Shown: positions 34,101 to 44,758 of the stretch, piece by piece | Layout: every line of letters begins with the position of its first letter | Position numbering within the stretch: position 1 is the stretch's first letter | Assembly: GCA_030704615.1 (NCBI GenBank) | Contig: CM060732.1 | Coordinates: forward strand, 23,374,001-23,438,000 | Origin: Takakia lepidozioides | Taxonomy: Eukaryota > Streptophyta > Takakiopsida > Takakiales > Takakiaceae | Length of the DNA stretch: 64,000 nt | Direction: 5' to 3' | Notes under the pieces: model-generated | The model's input: only the letters and a program-made list of their open reading frames with translations | Databases searched by the model: none | Told to the model about the DNA's origin: nothing | Translations under genes and position numbers: made by a program

Positions 34101-37100
34101 CTCTTGAGGACCATCAATAACATAGTCCCTGCATCTCTGTTCACCAACTTTCAAAATCTTGAAGCTGAGCCTAAAGCCCTGGCGGGTCCCACAGTAGATT
34201 GATGCTTGTGTGAAGGGCTTTCTAGAGGAAATCTGGAAAGCTCAAACTAATTGTTTATATCAAGGAAGTCCCACTACTGAGTGAGCCCCTAAGAAAAGTA
34301 GTGTTTGTTCCCTCTTGTTCCGCCCAAACTGGCCGTGGGGTCTATGGCCAGAAGGTACATCCTCTTCCCCAGAAACAGTAGTACAAGGTAGGGGAGATCC
34401 CGCATTGAAACCCACATGCAATCTCACGAACAATTGTACATATCTTTTGTGGGGTTTGGAACATCTCTATGAATGCCATACCTCTGCATCCCCAGAACCA
34501 GAGACCACAACATCATCTCCAGTCTCTGGCATGAATTTGGTACAAAAAATGTTCGCTGAATGACCTGTATCAATGCTATGCAGCAGTTTTCTCCGTCCAT
34601 AGTCCCAGAGATTCACCTGGTATATTGCATAGGTGTCAGTTCCAAACCTTAGCACACTTCAAGAGCAAGACCTTGGACATCACTAAAGCTGGAAGAGAAG
34701 GGGGAGCTGTCAACAAATACTCTGCAATAACGGACTTTCACTTGGTATGTATTATCCTTCACATAAAACCATCATGATAAGTGGAGAGGAACCTTGTATG
34801 ATCCAGTTTTTATTAATGCATGTTACTTCAAAAGGAGCATACCTTTGTATCATCGGACCCAGATAAAAGCAAGGATCCCTTCGAATTCCATGCCAGCGCA
34901 TTCACACAGCCTTGGTGACCCTGCTCAAGCAAAAAAGGAAGTGAATTGATTCCAACCCTGTAGCTAATAAACCGTCTTTGGCCCCATTCTCAACATGTGC
35001 TGACAATTTACGGACACCCTGACAATACGATGAAAATTGCATCAAGTCCGACTCCAACATTTTGCTAGAAAGTTTAGATACTATTTTTTGTAATCAATTC
35101 ATGTATATACATGCAAACTGTGACTATTTGCTTGCACTAAAATAGATAGGCTCCTCGACAATTGTTAACAGGAAGGTACGCCCAAGGTGCTTGTGAACAA
35201 ACAGCAGGGATGTAAGCAGTGAAAGTTCTGAACACTTTCACCTATTTTATGCAATTTCAAGAGGGGGAAAGTACGAAAAAAGAACCAACTTCAAAAGACA
35301 CCAACCGTGGCCAGAAGATGAAGGGCCTTATGCAAGAGAATGACTCATAAGATGATATTTTCCGTAGCCTTGTGGCCACGGACCCCCCTTGTGCAAGAGA
35401 GAAAGGATCTATGTATTCCAGACTAGATCAAAAAATTGTAGACAACAGCAGCCTTCAAGGAAGGCACCATCACATTTCCTCTTGATCCAGGCTCAGCATT
35501 AACTCCATATTCATAGAGGTGATTGGGGTGGGTGGTGGTGTACCTGTATATGATCAATACAGGTTTCCAGCCCATCTTAGATTTGCCACAGAGGTAGGCA
35601 GAATGCTTCATGTTTTTTCATGAACTGCTATAGTGCTCCATGATAGAGGGTTGGAGTCCGTGTAATGCAGACTACTGTCAACCAGCATTGTATTTCCAAC
35701 AACACCTCTATCAGGTCATTGCAAACTTACCACGCATATCGTTTGCAAGGAACTTGACCATAGAGCTCAGAGCTTGGGCAGCCTAGGTTCTGGAAATGAG
35801 CTCATGAGAAGAGAATGTACCTCATAGTGATATATAGTGACTATGCACCATATTACTAACCTAGCAGATTGGAAAAACCTTAAAGTATAGGTTAGATCCC
35901 GGAAGAGGGGCAACCCGCTGGTATGGTTATTCTTTTGTGAAGTCCTCTCATAGGTAGTGTCACCATGACACTGGTTGCTCACTGCAAGTAAGCAGCCTTC
36001 TCATATTTGCAAAACAACTCCAGCTCTGTGATTTCAGACAAGAACTCAAATTTCATACAAGAAGTGTGGCCCTCACCTGCACCCTCCCAAAAAACACCAC
36101 AAGCATATGATGTGGGTTAGTGAGGATGTGCAAGGTGAATGGCAGGTGTGTGAGCTCCCCAGCAATGAGACCCCAACAGGGCCAGGGCTTTAGGCTCAGC
36201 CTCAAGATTCTCAAAGTTGGTGAACAGAAGTGCCGGCACATCGTTCTTGATGTTCCTGAAGAGGGCCAATCTCTGGTGAGATTACCCCGGACACTGAAAT
36301 GGATATTGCCTTCAGCTGCCTGCACCTTGGGCAATTACAATCTCCTCTTCCTCTCTGCATTTGTTTTTGTTCACAGGCAGGCTAGAGAGAGAGAGGGAGC
36401 CCCTGGGAAGTCTGCCCTCATGCAGATAGCATGCATCGAGGCCATACCCCACTCGGTATTGCCCTGTGTATACACTGTATGGGACTGCTGAAGATCTCTC
36501 ACAGCAGACCATGTCCCATTTCAGAAGATTGAGATTCACTGCAGCCAGTTGAAAACACAGATTGGGAACAAATGTACCAAAGCGAACATCGATGTAGAGT
36601 TTGTTTATAATATAAAATCTACTGCAATAAGTTCATAACAACAGTCATGCAGTACTTTGGATATGTAGTACCAGTCACACTCTGAACAGGGAGAGAGAAT
36701 ACCTCCATGACTGTCTCAAGGTTCAACCGCTGCACAAGAGATGAGTGCATCTGCAACGCACGCATTGCGAATGGTTCCATACCTGGGTATGGTACCTGGT
36801 CCCCAATCCATCCCCATCATCAGTTCTGGAGTATTAACTCTATAAGCTCACTTACCACTAATAGTGAGCATATCAGCTCATCTACTACAGAAAGTTGTGT
36901 GCCTGCAAGCTGACCATGTATCCACAACCTTACATCTCCTACCACCTACCTTGAAGACTCCACAGTTGGCCCAATCAGGCGTTCTCGCTGCAACTAGCCC
37001 GAGTAATGGTACAAGCTGAACTGCAATTTGATTATAAGCCAGGTCGACTATGCATATCTGGGCGGTAGAGAAAGGAGGGGCGCAATCACTGAGCTATCTT

Positions 37101-37166
37101 CAGTGTGACCCATTGAAGAGCTGATCATACCAAGAAGACAACGAGAAGAGAGAGGGAGCGAGACAC

Positions 37167-37199
<33 letters not shown>

Positions 37200-37416
37200 G
37201 AGGAGCTGAATGCATTAACACTTTGTTTGCACACCTTTCATAATATTGATTCGAGATTTGAGTTCCGAATTTTAGCGGTCATGTAGAAACGACATTGAGA
37301 AAAAGACATTGAGAGTAAATTAAATTAGTCGGACGTTTCAGTACCTTGCGCGAATCAAGTGATCGGCCGTCTCCAAGGCCCAGCACATTGCCATCAGGGC
37401 TCATGAAATGCTTCAT
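25158..37416 (-). CDS. ASG2: ASG2/WDTC1-type WD40-TPR protein (19 exons, 754 aa)
   Basis: Likely substrate receptor for CUL4-DDB1 ubiquitin ligases. Exons: 37416-37345, 36750-36703, 34920-34843, 34616-34482, 32713-32603, 32487-32359, 32149-32034, 31858-31741, 31645-31540, 31215-31064, 30660-30490, 30060-29950, 29612-29501, 29072-28732, 28411-28321, 28004-27909, 27244-27174, 26900-26776, 25239-25158. All junctions are GT/AG and phases match. Residues 41-290 form WD40 repeats (GHQGCVNALAWNSKGSLLLS, VSGSGDAEV, RCHTRRVKKLAV, DAFARLYDRRMLPP, with DWD-like HDLR/YDRR). Residues 356-490 are TPR-like (YAIEASSEVV, LGRYKEALEYAI). About 500-600 is acidic and low complexity; 605-700 holds further WD repeats (RYVGHCNTGTDIKQASFLGE, ATSGIDNTIK). 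The protein ends CTQS, a CaaX farnesylation box as in Arabidopsis ASG2. A TGA lies 15 bp before the chosen ATG. The acceptor of exon 2 is the least certain. Confidence 0.92.
27668..27740 (+). repeat. Short LINE-tail repeat with hairpin, intron 16 of the ASG2-like gene
   Basis: GTCCGCGGAAAGCTC, then AAAGAGCTTATGGGAC, near-identical to 41,847-41,910 at the 3' end of a LINE. The core AAGCTC-N3-GAGCTT forms a six-base-pair hairpin. Shorter copies are at 28,211-28,250 (intron 15) and 30,295-30,335 (intron 11). Confidence 0.75.
32855..34275 (+). mobile_element. LINE (family A) fragment in intron 4 of the ASG2-like gene
   Basis: Non-LTR reverse transcriptase sequence antisense to the host gene. Readable: [19 protein letters not shown] and FVFFLDVKKAYDSVW (RT motif A), then, with frameshifts, a motif C position where the related copy at 45.8 kb has LADDF but this one has ADYF. 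A C-terminal zf-RVT-like knuckle follows (CQCSMCERAEDSIHLLIQC, about 34,018-34,075). The endonuclease region is absent (5' truncated). An inverted copy of the GTAGCCTTGTGG dispersed repeat lies just after it (34,300-34,375). Confidence 0.8.
35345..35400 (+). repeat. Dispersed repeat, CGTAGCCTTGTGGCC type (intron 2 copy)
   Basis: ACTCATAAGATG, then CCGTAGCCTTGTGGCCACGG and ACCCCC. Same family as copies at 14,818, 41,290, 41,372, 44,772, 44,875, 45,030 and 45,420, and inverted at 34,300. Confidence 0.75.
36140..36360 (-). mobile_element. LINE family A fragment, intron 2 of the ASG2-like gene
   Basis: The reverse complement matches 34,090-34,200 of the LINE family A copy (GTTCACCAACTTTGAGAATC in common form) and resembles 45,225-45,405. 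It is only the region after the zf-RVT motif. Confidence 0.7.
37167..37190 (+). repeat. (GA)n microsatellite in intron 1 of the ASG2-like gene
   Basis: Uninterrupted AG repeat inside a longer purine-rich tract (37,141-37,203). Confidence 0.9.
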
Positions 37417-38766
37417 GATGACAGAGATTCAAACCTGAGCACATAGAATCATTTCTCAGGATGAAGCAGAGGTTCAAGGATTCATCCACCTTCTCGGGTC
37501 AACCATTTCCACTCTCAGATTCTCTCCTGTTTTTGGCAGAGAGTCACGGTGGCCTCCACCCCCGAAAACAACTTAGGCGCATACCACTGGCAGAAATTCC
37601 ATCATCTTTACATACGCCTCTCTTCCTTCCGCGCTTCTCCCCCTTCCAATTAATCTCAGTGAAGAGATATCACACATTTCTGCGACCCGTCAACCTCAAA
37701 CAGAGTCCTTAAACCTTTCGGATCGCATCCATCAGTTGGCGGAAAAACAAGTTTCCCTCCCAATGCAGGCTCCACGCGAGCACTGACACAACAACAAGTG
37801 ATGCTCGAACGAGCTCTTGTTGAGAGCAGGGATTCTCCCGAGTCCTCCATTGCGAAGCTGCACCCGAATGCTCGACATGAAAAGGAAAGCCAGCAGCAAG
37901 CAAGCTGACCCCATGAGCGTGGACAGCGCCTACATCTCGCCCGTCGATCGGACGCATCCGACGGCTCCAAGTAACGTGAAGGAACCTCACGGTGTTGGGA
38001 TCGAATCGTGCTGGAGAAGTGACACGTGTCAGGTTTCAATTTGTTGCAGCCGGATGTGTTTCTGTTTCCGTGGACGTTATTGTCAAAAATAGACAACAGT
38101 TTTGGGCCCACCCTATTACCTTTTTCCACACGTGGCACCTTCTTCACCGATTTTGCGAGGTGCTACCACCTTTTTACTTTATTCCCTGCACAGAATCTGT
38201 AAGGGTGCCGGGGGGCTTAAATCTCGTAGGGATGAGAAGATAATGGATGAAATCGCTAATTTTGGACAGAGTTAGATTCTCAGCCACCTGTTTGAAACGA
38301 GTGACACGCGGGCAGCCCAACCGGCTTGGGAGCGTGCGCAACACGTGTCTCTCCACGTGTAACAACCAACTAGGTTAGCCAGTGACAAAACTTTCTGCAG
38401 TAATTAGGTGTAGGCTACGCACAAGAATCTCACAAAAGTTCGCTGGAGTCAACTGATTGCCTACTCATTCTGTTTTTTTTCAAGCCGCATGATTTCTTCT
38501 TAAGATTAATTATCGTGGGCCATAGATTTGGAGATCATGGACGGTTGAAATTGGGACGAGAGTGTGGGGACTAGAAAGAGCGTTTGCAACACGCACGGCT
38601 GCTCTCTCTCTCTCTCTCTCTCACTCACCTCCTTGTCTGCTTCCTTCCCTCTCCAATCTCCATGTGTACAAGGCTTGTGTCAGGGGACACACAACTGGTT
38701 GTAGATTTCCTACAATATCAAAGGCCGTGGCCGCCATATCCAGTGTGAGAGGAGAGAACCTTTTCC
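37417..38766. promoter_or_regulatory. Shared intergenic region of divergent ASG2-like and UPF1 genes
   Basis: The 1,350 bp between the two start codons must carry the 5' untranslated regions and promoters of both genes. No TATA box is convincing near either start. A (CT)n tract at 38,601-38,622 lies 145 bp upstream of the UPF1 ATG on its sense strand, a common feature of plant 5' leaders. A GA tract lies just inside intron 1 of the other gene. No coding is supported in the interval despite short open frames around 37,700-38,150. Confidence 0.7.
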
Positions 38767-41700
38767 ATGGCCACACAAGCAGCTGTGGCACACAATCTAT
38801 ACGAGGCGGGGTCGCAGCAGCATGGGGACGCGTATACATTTCTGGAATTCAACACACAGGGAGATGAATATGATTACCCTGAGTTTACCGAGCTTAGTGA
38901 GCCGGCACGGCAGTCCGTGTGGACGGACGTTCCTCATCTGTCAAGTGCAAATGGGGCGAATGACTTGGTTATGGGAGCGTCGGAGATGGTTGCAACGATG
39001 GATGTGGCTGCAGATGCGAAAGCAAGCAGCCAAGCTGCTCTCAGTGCTTTGACGGCAAGTGTGAGTGATCTCAGTTTCGAGGATACGGGAGATGAAGAAA
39101 TCCATGACTATTCAAAACGTGACCTACATGAACATGCATGCAGGTATTGCGGAATTCACAACCCCGCATGCATTGTGCGGTGCAATGTTCCATCCTGCCG
39201 GAAATGGTTCTGCAATTCTCGGGGCAACACCTCCGGCTCTCATATCGTCAATCATCTGGTAATTTCTGGTTTCTCTCCTACTTTCTGGGTTCGCCTTGTA
39301 ATTAGTTGGGGCCAGGGTTCTTTGTTGCCAGTCCTTTGACAACAATTAGAATTAGGTTAAAGGACGACCTAACATTTGGTTTTTGACATATCTGTCGAGG
39401 TTCAGTCATCTCGACATCCATAAGGGAGACCATAAGAGAAAATTCTGTACTATTCCCCGCCCGGAATCGCATTGTAAGGCCTGCCTTGCCCGTCTGAGGA
39501 GACCTGGGATCTTCACCAGCATGCTGGTGTGCGGTTTTCAGGTTTCTGGTATTTGTGAAGATATCGTAAAGTGTTGCAGAAGCCATTAGCGATTTTTCCT
39601 GCTTTAACTCTATGGTGTGGCTCATGTAAACAAGTAGCAGTGTAGAATTTAAAATTTCAGAGGGCAATAGTTCTCAGTTGATCAAGTTCATGGAGTTATC
39701 GCGGTTACCTGAGGACATTGTAATTGGCCGGAACTCTGGCAAAGTATTTTGGGCAGTTAGTCTTTTGCAACTGAGAATCTGTGTCCATCATAGTAGCATC
39801 AATGCAGTTTTCTATATCCTTGTAGTCCCCAGGGTCAGTTGACAGCAACTTACTGTTTTCAAATTGAGAGGAGATGTGTCATGCAACTGTTCTGTTCATT
39901 TACAGGTTCGGGCTAAACACAAGGAGGCCTGCCTCCATAAAGACAGTTCTCTGGGAGAAACAATCTTGGAATGCTATAATTGTGGCTGCCGCAATGTGTT
40001 TTTGTTGGGGTTTATTCCTGCCAAGTCTGAGAGTGTCGTGGTACTCCTGTGCCGGGAGCCTTGCTTGAGCGTGAATGGCTTGAAAGACATGAATTGGGAC
40101 CTGAGCCAATGGCTGCCCCTCATTGACGACCGTTGTTTTTTGCAATGGCTGGTAAAGGTGAGTATCTCTAATCCCTCCACACAGTTATCCATCTACCTGG
40201 TTGGTTATTATTGTCAGATTAACGGTGGAGAGGTGCTTACACTTTAGGACCAGTTTTTTGTTTTTGGCGGCTCTCGGGTCTTTGGCTGATGGCCCACAGT
40301 GGCATGGTCCATTGCATTGCCTCCAAGGCCTTGTATGGCCTTGTACGGGGTGACCGTGTACAGAGTAGTGAACCTTGTTTAGCCCATAGTAGGGCTCCAA
40401 GCACCTCTGGAGAATGTTGATACCTTTGGAAACCCTGTCATGGAGGTCTCCTGAGGACTTCATATGATTTGACAGAAAGACCTAAATGCAGATGCCTTGC
40501 TGCCAGATGTAATTATGGTAGCAGGAATTAATCATCAGGATTTTTTTTTTTTTTCCCACATCAGTTTTTCTGTTTTGAATAATGTTGCTTCTGAAGTTAA
40601 ATTGAATGAAGGAATTCTGATAAATCGTCACGCTGCTTGCCAGTTCTTTGAGTAGTTTGGCTTAGCTCGTATGTGTCTGCAAAACAGCATGGTTTTGAAC
40701 TCTTCATGCACATAAAAGGACAGAGAATTCGAGAATGGGCCTGTATTCTAGTGAGAAGTGTTCTTGTTGTCAGCCATGCTTGGGTTCTTGACACTTACTG
40801 CTCATCGGTTCAAAGAGAGCACCGAAAGTCCTAAAGTGTCCTATACTTTGGATAACCCGTCATTTAGCATTCTGACCATAATTGCTGTTGTCCAGGTTCC
40901 ATCAGAGCAGGAGCAGCTGAGGGCACGCCAAATCAGTGCCCAGCAAATAAATAAGGTGGAGGAGCTCTGGAAGTCTAACCCTGAAGCGACTCTCGAAGAT
41001 CTTGAAAAGCCTGGTGTAGATGATGAACCGCAGCCTGTGGCTCTTAGATATGAAGATGCTTACCAGGTGGGGACATACTGCGACTGAGATTGTATAGAAG
41101 ATGCACTTCTGGCTCCTGATAATGCATCATGAGTAGCCTTTTACCTGGACAATGATTGTATCGTAGACCTCCATTTTCCTAGTCTGGAAAACACGTCATG
41201 TGGAAAACACTTTATATTTGTCCAGATGTATAACAATGTTAGGCCATTAGCACTTGGTTTTTGGGGCACAATGTCACTGCACTCAATAGGACGTTGTTTG
41301 CCATAGCCTTGTGGCCATAGACCCTGCGCCCAGAACTATCTATAAAGTTTGTAGAGAATGTACTGGTAAGACGTTGTTTGCCGTAGCCTTGTGGCCATTG
41401 ACCCCGCGCCCAGTTTGAGCGGAACAAAGTTTGTAGAGAGAAAGACTTGAATGAGCCCGTTGCAACCTGCATTTGGCCCCTGTTGGCACTCAGGAAACCT
41501 CCTTCTTGGAGTCCCAAATGCAGTGCATTAGTTGTACTGATGTTTGTTTTCATGTATGGCAGTATCAACATGTATTTGCACCATTGGTGAAGCTGGAGGC
41601 AGATTACGATAAGGTACCATGGTTCCTCTTGTAGGAGGGCGCCACAAGTCTTCTTTCCTAAATATTGTCGGCTTTTCATCTCTTCATTGCAATCCAGGGT

Positions 41701-44700
41701 AGATGGGAGTTGTCCCATATTTTGGGCTCATTTTAAACATATCTGAAGGTGCATTCTTTGGTCAAGAGTTTATTTGTGTCTCTTTTATACACACACACGC
41801 GCACGGACATACATATATGGAGAGAGAGAAGAAGAGAGAAAGAGAGAAATGAAATGAAATGGTGCTTTATAACGTCCGCGGAAAGCTCATAGAGCTTATG
41901 GGACAAAATGGAAAGAAAAACAGAGAAAACAGGAAATCAGAGTCAGAGGTAAGAACTATTGTTCAAGGGATTGTCTAAGGGTGAATGCCTCGTGCAGGTA
42001 GGCTGCCAAGCATTTCTGATCTTCATAGTGAAAGACTTCAGTGAGAGATTGGGTTCCACGGAATAGACAATGAAATCTCCCACGGATCTCATAGTATGGA
42101 GGGCAATAGAAGAAGTGTATTTCAGTTTCAATTTCCTGGTTGTGCCCTGTGCAAGCTGGACAGAGGCGGTCCTCCCGCTGCAGGTTTTCCCATCTGCCAG
42201 TCTCCATCCGTAGGTTGTGGGAGCCCACCCTAAACCGCCCCAAAGCCCTCAGGAGAGAAGGAGATAAAGAGGTCGAAAGGTAATTGGGCCGCAAGATTCT
42301 ATCATCTCGCAGAACCAAGAATGTTTGTCGATAGAAATGGAGCTTTGTCGTGAGGGTGGGTAACTTCCAAGTTCTCCTGACATGTAGCTCCATGAGCTCC
42401 TTTCTAATGAGTTGGTTGCGGTCATGCTTGGATGTGATGTCCACCCCTTCTGGGTTCACTTGCAATAGTGAAGCAATAGAGAGTCCATGGCGTTCAAAAA
42501 ACGCATCCACACGAGCATACCAGGATTGTTTGAAACCTGTATTCTTGAGTCTAATAGATGTTGCGAGGGCCCTGGCCACAAGCCCCTTGGGGGGAAGGGC
42601 TTGTAACCTATGCAGGAAAATTGTAAGCCGCAAGAGGGCCTCAGTTTGAAGTGGCACGCAGGCGAATTCTGCATTCAGTATGTGAGATGGAGTTGTGCCT
42701 CTGGCGCCAAGCATTGCTTGGAGGAAAGATGACTGCAATGGTTCCAGATTCTTTTCCCATCAGGAAACTGGGACCACAGGTGCCCAGAATTCACAACCAA
42801 AAGTGGCATTTGGGGTGACCGCGCTATCAAACAGCCACTTCTTGGTCGGTGGATGGCGCAGATGTATCTGTTTGCATTTGGCCTGAAGGCGGATGGAGGC
42901 TGCCTTGCCTTTTGTCAATCTGTCCAGGGCAGTTGCTGCAAACTGGAATTTGGGGGAGTGGATAACCAGACCCAGGTACCGGTAGGATTTGACTATCTCA
43001 ACCTCCCGATTGTTGAGGAAGAATCTGCGGTCGGCCTGCCCATTGAAAACCATGATCTTGGTTTTGCTAAGGTTGACTTGCAGCCCTCAGTCTTTGGAGA
43101 ACTGTTCCAGGATGTGGAGATGGTGTTGTAGGAAGACAGGAGATTGTGCCAAAAGGACAACATCATCCGTGTAGAGGAGATGTGATTGTGTTGGTCCTCC
43201 ATCCAATGGCACACCCACTCCATGGTTTTTTGAGATGTAGACTTCCAAGGCGTCAATGTAGATTCCGAACAGGGTAGGTGAGAGGGGGCAGCCCTGTTTG
43301 ACCCCAATGTTGCTATGGACCTCAGCTGAGAATTCCCCTGCGACATTGACCATGCCAGTGACGATCTCATACAGGGAGGAAATAGCATAGAGAATGTTCT
43401 GAGGGACTCCCACCCTATGGAGCGTTGGAAAAGAAGGTCACGAGGAACTGAATCAAAAGCCTTGTGAAAGTCAACGAAGCAGACGTAAACCAGTTTTTTG
43501 TCAAAGCTAGCAAGTTCCACCATAACCTGAAGAGTGAAAATGTGGTCAAGAGTGGATCTGTTGCGACAGAAACCAGCTTGTCCCTTAGCACGTGCTTGAT
43601 GAATTCACCCTGTAGCCCTGAAATATCCAATGCCCTGCCATTTTGCAGCTTCTTGATTGCCTTGCTGACGTTGGTTGTAGTAAAGAGAGAGAAGTGTAGG
43701 GATTTAGAGGTTATGGGAGAGGGAGGTTGGTTTGGGGAATGATACAATGACTGGGCATACTCATGTCAGACGTGAATGTCAGTGATCGCAGGTGGGTCTC
43801 TGTGAGGTTTAAGGAGGGACCAAAAAGAACGAGGAGAAAATCTAACTTTTGCAAGGAAAGTAGATTACAGCTTGAGAGTGTAGGCTCTCTTTTTGGATCT
43901 AATGAGGGACTTATAGTGCTTGAGAGCAAGGTTTATAGCAGCACTCACCCTTATGTTGCCATGCTGAGCAGCACTTAAAAGTAGAGAGCCTAAGTAAGTG
44001 ACAGGTTTGAAGCCAAAGTTCAGTGACTGCTCTTTCAAGTCCTACTTGCTACTCCACTGAGAAGAGCAGTGAGGCCTTCCAACTTCATGGCTTTGTTATC
44101 TCTTGCAACAGTACCTCAGCAAAGCCAACCAGTGCTTATGCTGTTACAGCAGCACTGAGAAAATTCCTAACAGAATAACGGGATTAGGCAATTCTTGAGT
44201 GGTGTTACAAAAAACTTCAGTCACCATCAAGATGAAGGCAGGGAAGATAGAGATTTCCAAACCTCTCATTTTCAGGTTTCCTAACTCTGATACAAGGCAT
44301 TGGGTACAATAGACCAGCCAAGAGAGCAATGTACATTGACCAGATCATGTAGAAGGTGTATACATACACTCCACTATGCTGCTGCTACAGGGCCTAGCAC
44401 AAGGTACCAGGGATCAATTCACCATCAATTGTCATGTTCGCAACATGAACAAACCCTTCTCCTGGCATTACCAACTGAAATGCACGCCCAGCTTAACAAG
44501 CAATTTTCACAACACCCCGATAGGATTATGTAATCCAGGAGCAGAGTTAGCCAAATTCAAAGATAGAGAAAGGAAACCAGTGATCAGGCAATTCAAGAGC
44601 ATTGCTACATAGAACATAGTTGTTTTCCTGTTCTGTTCTAGGCAGGAAATTCCACAAGGAATAGGCATGTCTTAACTGGTGTTACTAAGTGCCTTGTGAC

Positions 44701-44707
44701 CATCAAG

Positions 44708-44758
<51 letters not shown>

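Noticed and set aside
36703-37060. Extra coding exon around 36,960-37,060 in the ASG2-like gene
   Set aside because: It is open for a short stretch but does not resemble the family, and the phase between exons 1 and 2 is already satisfied without it.
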